NCBI GenBank assembly: GCA_018812385.1
Contig: JAHJDU010000002.1
Coordinates: 1-13,688 of the forward strand
Length of the DNA stretch: 13,688 nt
DNA from: Pseudomonadota bacterium
GTDB lineage: Bacteria; Desulfobacterota; Desulfobacteria; Desulfobacterales; Desulfobacteraceae
Direction of reading: 5' to 3'
The notes under the pieces: model-generated
Databases searched by the model: none
What the model saw: the letters and a program-made list of their open reading frames with translations, nothing else
Told to the model about the DNA's origin: nothing
Made by a program: the position numbers and the translations under genes
Shown: positions 1-6,451 of the stretch, in pieces
How the letters are laid out: every line of letters begins with the position of its first letter
How positions within the stretch are numbered: the first letter of the stretch is position 1

Positions 1-444
1 AAAAATGGCTTATGACAGCGGTTATGGGTCATAAAATTGAATCAAAAATTCAATGCTGAAAAAACTTTATATACCACATGTGGGGTTTCCCATATTTTGT
101 GTGGACTGAGCCATACGAATGCCAGTGAACACCCTAAAAAACAGCTTCATCCTGAGTCGTTATAGACAAAACGCTCGCTTTGTTACTACACTGGGAACAA
201 CAATCCTTTCGAATATTTTACTCCAAAATGGCTTGACCATGTTTCGACTTTTCTTAGAGAGGTTCACTTTGATATTATGTAATTTTAAAGAAAGTTCTGG
301 AGAGAATTAAATTTTTAAAACTATAATTTAAATTAGCCACCGGGAAAAAATAGGATCGTGTTTTTCAAGGGAATGGGCAAAACTCATAAAAGATGACACA
401 ATATTCGGAAAATTTCCCGATGGTCGGCCATTTGCACCAAAAAA
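1..444. other. Gene-poor stretch after the operon
   Basis: No coding region is supported in these 444 bases. The longest open frame (119-310, plus strand, 63 codons) has no Shine-Dalgarno site, no recognisable motif, and runs opposite to every other gene. On the minus strand the frame of the MBL gene stays open for 38 codons after its TAG (to 328), but the translation matches nothing I know. Visible small structures are a 7-bp inverted repeat, ATTGAAT/ATTCAAT with a 5-base loop (36-54), the 10-bp palindrome CCACATGTGG (74-83), and an imperfect dyad around 408-421 (CGGAAAATTTCCCG). None is followed by a T-run in the right direction, so I see no convincing intrinsic terminator for the upstream operon. 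It may be an intergenic spacer or decayed DNA. Confidence 0.5.
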
Positions 445-1443
445 CTATATGGCCTGGTAAATTTCCGGTGGACCAGAATCCTTCAGAGTTATTTGTCCAT
501 CATTGAGCAGTATTTCGAGATGAGCCCAAATATCGGAGGAGGCCAGAAACAGTTCACTATCCGGCAATACCGGAAATATTTTGTCGATTAAAGCGTAAAC
601 AGAACGTGGTTTTTCTTTAATAGCCCGCAGTACCTTCTCTTGTCGTTGACGGTGGTGGCATTTGTAACTGGTAATAATATCTTTCAAACCATTCATATAT
701 TCTCCATGCCCTGGGAACACCCATCGAACATCCAATTTCATTATCTTTTCCAGTGAATCGAGATATGACTTCAAACTTTGGTAATTTGGATTTCTCAACT
801 GATTTCGGTTTAATTCTACCAAAGGATTCGGGGTGATATGCTTGATGACATGGTCCCCGCTGAATAAAATTTTATTTTCCGATTCAAAAAAACAACATGC
901 CCCGGGAGAATGCCCTGGGGTATGGACGACCTCAAGATGATAGCCGTTTCCACAGAACTCATCTCCGTCTTCCATCGGTAGTACGTCTTCAACCGGATCA
1001 CATAGTGTTTTTAAAAAGGAGAATCGGGATTTTATTGTTTTAATCTTGTTTAATGGTATACCGACTCGGGTGATGAAATCATCCGCTTCCCGGCTCCAAA
1101 ATTCTTTTTGGATGTCTTGGCGGGATAATTTCCACAGATCTGCAGCATGGATGAAACATTGCATTGCGTGTCCGGCCAATTTTTGGATGCTGAGCGCCAA
1201 ACCAAAATGATCGATGTGACCGTGGGTGATAATAATTCGCTCAATATCAGTTATACGTATTCCCTTAATCTTTAACCGTGCCACTATCGTTTCCAATATT
1301 CCGGGAAATTTGGGTCCGGTATCGATCAAAGTGATGGGTCCTTTGCCGAGTGCGTAAAGATTGGCGGTTATAAGATGGGACTCATTTGGAAAAGGAACAG
1401 CAACTGCGTGGATGCTCTCAATTACAGGGAATGGCCTAATCAA
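445..1443 (-). CDS. MBL-fold metallo-hydrolase, LACTB2-like
   Basis: Metallo-beta-lactamase-fold hydrolase of 332 residues, probably cytoplasmic because no signal peptide is visible. The metal site is complete: THGHIDH (H74, H76, D78, H79), H178 in TPGHSPG, D197 in FSGDH and H246 in FPGHGE. After about residue 250 a basic, helical tail (RQRQEKVLRAIKEKPRSVY and onward) resembles the small winged-helix domain at the C terminus of LACTB2-type proteins. Family members hydrolyse thioesters, lactones, esters or RNA, so the substrate is open; in this operon a CoA-thioester or lactone is the natural guess (inference). The start is TTG at 1441-1443, with GAAAGG nine bases upstream and an in-frame TAA two codons before it; no ATG lies near. 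It is the last gene of the block, 24 bases after the chimeric relic. Confidence 0.9.
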   Translation of the reverse strand: MIRPFPVIESIHAVAVPFPNESHLITANLYALGKGPITLIDTGPKFPGILETIVARLKIKGIRITDIERIIITHGHIDHFGLALSIQKLAGHAMQCFIHAADLWKLSRQDIQKEFWSREADDFITRVGIPLNKIKTIKSRFSFLKTLCDPVEDVLPMEDGDEFCGNGYHLEVVHTPGHSPGACCFFESENKILFSGDHVIKHITPNPLVELNRNQLRNPNYQSLKSYLDSLEKIMKLDVRWVFPGHGEYMNGLKDIITSYKCHHRQRQEKVLRAIKEKPRSVYALIDKIFPVLPDSELFLASSDIWAHLEILLNDGQITLKDSGPPEIYQAI

Positions 1444-1467
1444 TATTTTTTACCTTTCGAAAGTATA

Positions 1468-1686
1468 TTATTGTTTGATTATGTTTTTTGCCTCTATAGA
1501 ACGGTTAATGGGGGTTGCCACAATTCCCGGGGCAATTGCATTTGAGGTAATTCCGTAAGGCGCCAACTCCTTGGCGGCCAGGGTATCTATAGTAATGCGC
1601 CGTGCCGAAGAAACAGCGTTCGCGCTCAAATCCTCGAATTGTACCAGTGCCACATATTGAGCAATCTTAGGTGATACATTATCCAT
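1468..1686 (-). pseudogene. Chimeric relic: MmgE/PrpD N-terminus fused to SDR fragment
   Basis: An open frame of 72 codons made of pieces of two unrelated families. Residues 1-36 (KIAQYVALVQFEDL, then SARRITIDTL) read like the first helices of MmgE/PrpD proteins (2-methylcitrate dehydratase family, normally about 450 residues). Residues 37-60 (AKELAPYGITSNAIAPGIVA, then TP) read like the segment after the active-site YxxxK of short-chain dehydrogenases (about 250 residues), including the conserved PG. The join is near 1575-1580 and is in frame. The SDR part lacks the Rossmann glycines, catalytic Ser/Tyr/Lys and the final third. A GAGGG site lies 10 bases before the ATG, 13 bases after the ligase stop, so it may still be translated. 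Most likely an internal deletion merged two former operon genes; enzymatic function is not expected. A longer frame opening at 1737 inside the ligase gene is less likely. Confidence 0.7.
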
Positions 1687-1699
1687 ATTATTCACACCC

Positions 1700-3241
1700 T
1701 CAAACCTTTCTACCCTGATCTTTCCAAAACGGTCCACGTAAAATGTGTTTCATTACTTTGCCAGCTGCATTCTTTGGAAGTTCATCCATAAAGACGACTT
1801 TTTTTGGTTTCTTGTATCCAGACAGTCGGGCGCTGCAATATTCAATGATATCGGTTTCACTTAATTGATTATTTTCTTTAGGTACCAAAACCGCGCAGAC
1901 GGACTCTCCCCAGATTTTATCGGGGATACCGATAACAACAGCTTCCCGAACCAGAGAATGGCTGCTGATAATATCTTCAATTTCCTTAGGGTAAATGTTT
2001 TCCGCGCCACTGATAATCATGTCTTTGGAGCGGCCGACGATAGTAAAATAGCCTAATTCCTCTGCCCTGGCCAGATCGCCAGTATATATCCAACCATTAC
2101 GGATGGTTTCAGAAGTGGCTTTTATTTTGTTGTGATAGCCGAGCATACCTAAAGGCTTTTGGGTTGAAATGATTTCTCCAACCTCGCCCGGGGCTACTTC
2201 ATCACCTTGCTTGTTGACAATACGCATCTCGGCGTTAAACATCTCTCGGCCGGTATAGTGAGCGCGGTCTTTGTGATCTTCTGGCTTTAAAACCGAAAGC
2301 ATTCCAGTTTCGGTCTGGCCAAACCACTGGTAAAAATCAGCTTTGAAAAAATCTTGAGTTGCGGCCAAGATATCAGGGGTGATAGGAGAGGATCCATACC
2401 AGATTTTCTGCATGCTTGAGACATCGTATTTGTCTTTATTGGGATGGTGAGCCAGCATCGCGAGCTGGGTAGGTACCCATAAAACCATAGTAACTCGATA
2501 GCGGGCAACGGCATCCAAAACGTAATCGGGATCAAAACCCCGCTTCATGATAACGGTCGTGTTGCCCATCATCAGAGCGGGCTGAAGCTGACCGTTGAGA
2601 CCACCGTTGTGAAACATTGGCATCCCGACCATCACCGTCTCATTTGCTGTCATGCCTCCTTCTATCACCAGTGAGCTGTAAAGGTTTAAGTAGGAATTGT
2701 GCGAAAAGAGAACACCTTTAGGAACGCCGGTCGTGCCGCTGGTATACATAATCGCAGCAGGGGAATTAGGATCCACCGCTACCCCGGTTTCGTTCACTGA
2801 ACAGTCACTCATAAGCCCATCCATAGTCAAACCCGAATCAAAGTTCTCACTGGATATTGCCACAAGCAGCACCGATGGCTCGAAATTTTTCTTGGCCTCT
2901 GCCAATAGGTTTGGAAATTCCGGTCCATAAAACAGAACACAAGGTTCTGAATCATTCACGACGTATATGAGTTCCTTTTTTTTAAAATGGAAATTGATGG
3001 GAACCAGAATCGCGCCGCATTTGGCAGCGGCATAATTTACAATGACAAATTCGATACAGTTCTCTGCCAACAGAGCTACCCGGTCGCCAGGAGCAACTCC
3101 CAAGGAGATGAGTCCGTGTGCAAGCCTGTTGGCTCTATCATTGATCTGTTTAAAAGTCAGTTGCTGGTTGTCCATAACCAGGGCATTTTTATGGGGATAA
3201 CGACGAGCGTTAAGACGTGGAATATCACCTAAGACCTGCAT
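1700..3241 (-). CDS. Acyl-CoA synthetase (AMP-forming, ANL superfamily)
   Basis: ATP-dependent acid:CoA ligase of 513 residues, a normal length for the medium/long-chain FadD-like group. It would make an acyl-AMP and then the acyl-CoA. Visible motifs in order: P-loop YTSGTTGVPKG (166-176), WFGQTE (306-311), YTGD (386-389), the hinge/A8 region GRSKDMI (403-409) followed by GAENIYP, and the C-terminal PKNAAGK with the catalytic lysine K495. All key residues are present, so it should be active. The start has a strong AAGGAGG site at 3248-3254, six bases before the ATG. It lies 40 bases after the TetR gene. With the ligase at 6452-8065 it makes two distinct CoA ligases in one operon, suggesting two acids or two activation steps (inference). 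Acyl specificity cannot be told from the sequence. Confidence 0.93.
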   Translation of the reverse strand: MQVLGDIPRLNARRYPHKNALVMDNQQLTFKQINDRANRLAHGLISLGVAPGDRVALLAENCIEFVIVNYAAAKCGAILVPINFHFKKKELIYVVNDSEPCVLFYGPEFPNLLAEAKKNFEPSVLLVAISSENFDSGLTMDGLMSDCSVNETGVAVDPNSPAAIMYTSGTTGVPKGVLFSHNSYLNLYSSLVIEGGMTANETVMVGMPMFHNGGLNGQLQPALMMGNTTVIMKRGFDPDYVLDAVARYRVTMVLWVPTQLAMLAHHPNKDKYDVSSMQKIWYGSSPITPDILAATQDFFKADFYQWFGQTETGMLSVLKPEDHKDRAHYTGREMFNAEMRIVNKQGDEVAPGEVGEIISTQKPLGMLGYHNKIKATSETIRNGWIYTGDLARAEELGYFTIVGRSKDMIISGAENIYPKEIEDIISSHSLVREAVVIGIPDKIWGESVCAVLVPKENNQLSETDIIEYCSARLSGYKKPKKVVFMDELPKNAAGKVMKHILRGPFWKDQGRKV

Positions 3242-3247
3242 TTTTTG

Positions 3248-3254
3248 CCTCCTT
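3248..3254 (-). promoter_or_regulatory. Strong ribosome binding site
   Basis: AAGGAGG on the minus strand, six bases before the ATG at 3241. It is the strongest Shine-Dalgarno match I noticed in the block and fixes the start of the second ligase. Confidence 0.75.
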
Positions 3255-3261
3255 ATTTAAA

Positions 3262-3277
3262 ATAGAAGTAATTCTAT
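3262..3277. repeat. Small inverted repeat between TetR and ligase genes
   Basis: ATAGAA/TTCTAT, a 6-bp perfect inverted repeat with a 4-base loop (GTAA), in the 40-base gap between the TetR stop and the ligase ribosome site. It is AT-rich and would be a weak hairpin. It could be a processing or protein-binding site, or chance; it is unlike the large palindrome at 13637. Confidence 0.25.
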
Positions 3278-3281
3278 AGAT

Positions 3282-3866
3282 TCATTTTTTATGCTTAAAT
3301 ATACCATAGGAGAGGATGTCCATGATATTTTGGGCGATTTCTTCTTTTGAAAGACGTCCATTTTCTCGATACCATGAGTAAAATGAACTGATAAGGCCAA
3401 AGATACTAAAAACCACGACTGTTAGGTCGACATCGTTAATCAGACCTTTCTCGGCAATCGCCTTGAGTTGAGCATTGTATATCTCATAAATTTCACTCAA
3501 AATTTTTCGGATAGCAAGGCGATTTTCACCTTGCAAAAAATGACTGTCGGAAGCCATTATTTTGGTTTCTTCATTGCGTTTAAGGCTGAAGTGAACCATG
3601 TGAGTCATAAGCATTTGTCTCAAACATTCAAGCGGGTCTGAATACTGTGTCTTAATTTTTGTCAATTCCTGACTAAGTTCTATAGACGAGGCGTTTATTA
3701 CCTCGAAAAGAATTTCTTGTTTGTTATTAAAATAGTGATAGAGCACTGAAGTGCTAATCCCTGCCTTGGAACCGATTGCCCGTATGGAGGTGTCCGCATA
3801 TCCATTTTTGGCAAAGAGGCTGATGGCGGTTTTTATCAGATTATCCCGGGTATTTTTTTGTTTCAA
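3282..3866 (-). CDS. TetR/AcrR-family transcriptional regulator
   Basis: DNA-binding repressor of 194 residues with the TTG start I prefer. Residues 7-50 form the TetR_N helix-turn-helix: LIKTAISLFAKNGY, then TSIRAIGSKAGISTSVLYHY with FNNKQEIL. The C-terminal half is an all-helical ligand domain; its end (SFYSWYRENGRLSKEEIAQ) resembles the KstR2-like C-terminal domain found in regulators that sense acyl-CoA intermediates. The frame is open back to an ATG at 4007, but that would add 47 residues (rich in Cys, Trp and Tyr) unlike the family and overlap the VOC gene by 103 bases. TTG at 3864-3866 has AAGGA (3874-3878) seven bases upstream and gives a typical TetR length. Lying inside the operon, it probably autoregulates the block; the likely operator is the palindrome at 13637-13670 (inference). 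Confidence 0.9.
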   Translation of the reverse strand: MKQKNTRDNLIKTAISLFAKNGYADTSIRAIGSKAGISTSVLYHYFNNKQEILFEVINASSIELSQELTKIKTQYSDPLECLRQMLMTHMVHFSLKRNEETKIMASDSHFLQGENRLAIRKILSEIYEIYNAQLKAIAEKGLINDVDLTVVVFSIFGLISSFYSWYRENGRLSKEEIAQNIMDILSYGIFKHKK

Positions 3867-3873
3867 TTTAATG

Positions 3874-3878
3874 TCCTT
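3874..3878 (-). promoter_or_regulatory. Ribosome binding site that decides the TTG start of the TetR gene
   Basis: AAGGA on the minus strand, seven bases before the TTG at 3866, in the 38-base gap after the VOC stop. It supports the short TetR start over the ATG at 4007, which lies inside the VOC gene. Confidence 0.65.
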
Positions 3879-3904
3879 TTTTGAATCATTTGACTTATAT
3901 GCTA

Positions 3905-4771
3905 TTAATTCATAATACTGTCTTTCAGTAATATAGGGATACCACCAAATTCTTCGGGATTCAAGGCGATAACTGGGATAGGAGCAGCAGAGAATATGTG
4001 ATCGCATTCAAAACCAATTCCATGCTTTTTTAAAAATTCAAGGGAGCGCCTAAGATTTTCAACTTTAATAACAAGATGATTAAGCCCCGGTCTGTTTTGC
4101 TTAAAAAACAGATTCGTTTCAGCTCCTTTTTTTGGTATTTGGATCAATTTTAAGTCAACATTTCCAACCCTAAAAGTGCAAGATTCAGTCAAACATTCAT
4201 CTGAGGTATATGTGTTTGACTGACTGGTGCCTAAGGCATTTGAGTATATTTCGGCAGCTGAGGCAACATCTTCAACCATAATCCCGATGGACAACAACCC
4301 CTCAGCACCGACTCCTCTGCTTGAGGCTGGCGATTGTAATTCCAGTGGTAGCGGGCTGGCATTAACCCATCTTGGAGATCCTTCAATCAGTTCGATGAGA
4401 ACGCCACAGAAAGAATCCGGGTGTAGAAATGCGGCCTTCATACCATGGGTTTGAATCGGCTCCTCATTGAGCATTACAACCCCGCGCTGCTTCATTTCAT
4501 CTATTGTATGGATAATATCATCAACTTGGAAAGCGATGTGATGTAATCCCTGGCCTCGTTGCTGAATAAATTTTTCAATAAGTCCCTTTTGATTCAGAGG
4601 TTCCATGAGTTCAAACTCAATGTTGCCAATTCGGATCATCTGAGCCGTCATATTGTATTCTGAAGCGGCTATCGATTTGCCTTTGTCGGCCTCGAAAACA
4701 AAGGCTATCTTTTGGGAAATTTTTTCTAAATCATTTACAGCAACCCCTATTTCTAAACTTCTGATAATCAT
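3905..4771 (-). CDS. Tandem VOC-domain protein, methylmalonyl-CoA-epimerase-like
   Basis: A 288-residue protein with two vicinal-oxygen-chelate (glyoxalase/epimerase) modules. The first (about 3-131) reads like methylmalonyl-CoA epimerase: FELMEP (53-58), GLHHIAFQVDD (75-85) and GVLIELIEG (123-131), keeping likely metal ligands E54, H78 and E127. At the first ligand position, usually His, it has E7. The second module (about 158-285) keeps the fold pattern (GLNHLVIKV, H232) but has Ser at the first ligand position and Leu where the last Glu should be, so it looks catalytically dead. Single-domain epimerases are about 135-150 residues. It may epimerise or isomerise an acyl-CoA in the pathway (inference); a dioxygenase-type role is also possible. 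The start has AGAGGA nine bases upstream. It sits 28 bases after the thiolase gene. Confidence 0.85.
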   Translation of the reverse strand: MIIRSLEIGVAVNDLEKISQKIAFVFEADKGKSIAASEYNMTAQMIRIGNIEFELMEPLNQKGLIEKFIQQRGQGLHHIAFQVDDIIHTIDEMKQRGVVMLNEEPIQTHGMKAAFLHPDSFCGVLIELIEGSPRWVNASPLPLELQSPASSRGVGAEGLLSIGIMVEDVASAAEIYSNALGTSQSNTYTSDECLTESCTFRVGNVDLKLIQIPKKGAETNLFFKQNRPGLNHLVIKVENLRRSLEFLKKHGIGFECDHIFSAAPIPVIALNPEEFGGIPILLKDSIMN

Positions 4772-4799
4772 GTCTGTTGATCCTCTGCGGTTTCAGGTT

Positions 4800-5945
4800 T
4801 TAGACAGAAAAGATTGCGATAGTACATGATTTGGTATCCCCCTCTTTATCTCCGCCCATACAATGAGCCAAACCGGTCTTTGCTCCATTGACTTGGCGTT
4901 GCCCGGCCTCTTGGCGTAGTTGTGTTACAATTTCACACACCTGGGCTATGCCAGTGGCTCCGGGCGGATGACCACGACCGATTAGACCGCCGGATGTATT
5001 AACCGGAATGCGACCCCCTATTTCTGTTTCACCATCTGCCGCAAATTGGGCACCTTCACCGATCGGGCATAATCCCATGGCTTCATAATGTAGAATTTCA
5101 CAAATTGTAAAAGCGTCGTGACATTCAACAACATCTAAATCTTCAGGACCGATTCCTGCTCTTTCATAGGCAGTTCGACATGCACGGTAGTCAGTCTCCC
5201 AGCAAATTTGATCCTGAGGATTCTCATAACTACCAGAGAATAATAGGGCCGTATTTACTCCTACCGAACGCCCCAGACGTCTGGCGATGGCCGGTGAAAC
5301 CAAGACAACTGCTGCTGCACCGTCAGCATTGGGGCAGCACATCAAACGGGTGAGAGGGTCAACAATCATTGGAGCCGCTAACACATCCTCAATCGAAACA
5401 AGATCACGGAACCCAGAAAGGTTATTCAGACTTGAATGACGTCGGTTTTTGACTGACACCTGGGCCAATTGTTCAGGTTTAGCATCATATTCATAAATAT
5501 ATCGCATCGCCCTCATTGCGAAGCTCGCCGGTGCCACCAGACCTAATTGTGTGTCCACTTCATTTTGTCCGGAGTTAAGCAATCCCATCTCGGGTACCCG
5601 CATCTTTTCAGCTCCTACTGCTATAGCGATTTCCACCTGACCGGCTGCAACCGCATTGTAAGCCAAAAAAAATGCCGAGGAGCCTGAGGTACAAGCATTT
5701 TCCACATTTACCACCGGTATTCGATTAATCCCGATTTTCCAAAAAACGTTCTGGCCGATCGTAAAATCACCAAAAACGCGACCAGCAAATGCGTTAGCAA
5801 AAAAGCCAATTTCCATTTGCCGGGGTGACAATCCTGCGTCTTTGATTGCAAGATAAGCGGCTTCGGAGCCCATATCCACTAAGGTTTTTTGAGGGTGCTT
5901 CCCAAAAGGAATCATGCCTACCCCAACCACTGCTACATCTGTCAT
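4800..5945 (-). CDS. Thiolase family protein (SCP-x type)
   Basis: Thiolase-fold acyltransferase of 381 residues, full length. The nucleophile is C85 in ENACTSGSSA. H276 in ECHDAFT matches the SCP-x pattern, H326 is in GRGHPPGATG, and a second cysteine, C362, sits in AHCMGGD where classical thiolases have their C-x-G acid/base. All expected catalytic residues for a true thiolase are therefore present, unlike the related aldolases of the Ltp2 type, which lose them. It would split a 3-ketoacyl-CoA with CoA, or run the reverse Claisen condensation. The ATG follows the DUF35 stop by three bases, with its ribosome site (GGGAG) inside the end of that gene, so the two are translationally coupled and probably form a complex. 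SCP-x proteins often act on branched or cyclic acyl chains. Confidence 0.93.
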   Translation of the reverse strand: MTDVAVVGVGMIPFGKHPQKTLVDMGSEAAYLAIKDAGLSPRQMEIGFFANAFAGRVFGDFTIGQNVFWKIGINRIPVVNVENACTSGSSAFFLAYNAVAAGQVEIAIAVGAEKMRVPEMGLLNSGQNEVDTQLGLVAPASFAMRAMRYIYEYDAKPEQLAQVSVKNRRHSSLNNLSGFRDLVSIEDVLAAPMIVDPLTRLMCCPNADGAAAVVLVSPAIARRLGRSVGVNTALLFSGSYENPQDQICWETDYRACRTAYERAGIGPEDLDVVECHDAFTICEILHYEAMGLCPIGEGAQFAADGETEIGGRIPVNTSGGLIGRGHPPGATGIAQVCEIVTQLRQEAGQRQVNGAKTGLAHCMGGDKEGDTKSCTIAIFSV

Positions 5946-5948
5946 AAA

Positions 5949-6386
5949 TCACTCCCTATCTTTCATTTGCTTTCTAAGTTTAAAATATGGTCTTAAGCAC
6001 GACTGCCCTTGACTGTTAATTCCCAATGGACCGGCCGCAAGCTCTACATCAAGACCGATACGCAGGCGATCAATTGCTTCGGGGTCGAACAGTCCAAATA
6101 CGCGCAAATCAACCTCGGTAAGATCAACATAAATTACGCTGTAAGGAGAGGGCAATCCAAACGGAGGCTTGATGCGAACGACAGTATAGCTGTAAATAGT
6201 ACCATTGGACTTCAATGGTATTTGAGATGCAGGAGCAAGACACCGTGGACAATATTTGGGTCGTGGAAAGTAATATCGGTTACAATCCGGACAAAAGGCT
6301 CCCAATAAACTTGGTGGTTTTTTATCATAAGGAGGCAAGCTAAATAAGCCTGGAACCACCGGAGATAGGTCTGTTTCTTTATTCAT
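5949..6386 (-). CDS. Zn-ribbon / OB-fold protein (DUF35), thiolase partner
   Basis: A 145-residue protein with the DUF35 layout. A rubredoxin-like zinc ribbon comes first, with CPDC and CPRC (C32, C35, C46, C49). A beta-rich OB-fold follows from about 60 to 130, with SNGTIYSYTVV and PPFGLPSPYSVIYVDL. In archaeal acetoacetyl-CoA thiolase/HMG-CoA synthase and in steroid-side-chain aldolases, such proteins bind the thiolase-fold enzyme and shape a shared CoA channel; the adjacent, coupled thiolase gene implies the same here. The start has AGGGG nine bases upstream. The 65-base gap after the CaiC-like ligase shows no clear structure. Confidence 0.9.
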   Translation of the reverse strand: MNKETDLSPVVPGLFSLPPYDKKPPSLLGAFCPDCNRYYFPRPKYCPRCLAPASQIPLKSNGTIYSYTVVRIKPPFGLPSPYSVIYVDLTEVDLRVFGLFDPEAIDRLRIGLDVELAAGPLGINSQGQSCLRPYFKLRKQMKDRE

Positions 6387-6451
6387 GTTTATTTACCCCT
6401 AAAATTTTTTTTATTCTAATTTTGCTAATACAAGTTCTTGATAGTCTGAGT

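Noticed and set aside
119..310. 63-codon open frame on the plus strand
   Set aside because: No ribosome site, no family resemblance, and opposite in direction to all other genes; likely chance.
408..421. Imperfect dyad after the MBL gene as an intrinsic terminator
   Set aside because: The stem is short, has almost no loop, and no T-run follows on the minus strand.
328..444. MBL frame stays open for 38 codons past its TAG
   Set aside because: The MBL protein is complete without it, the translation is unrecognised, and this length is not surprising by chance; no readthrough signal seen.
3867..4007. N-terminal extension of the TetR protein to ATG 4007
   Set aside because: It overlaps the VOC gene out of frame, is unlike TetR N termini, and a better TTG start with a ribosome site exists at 3866.
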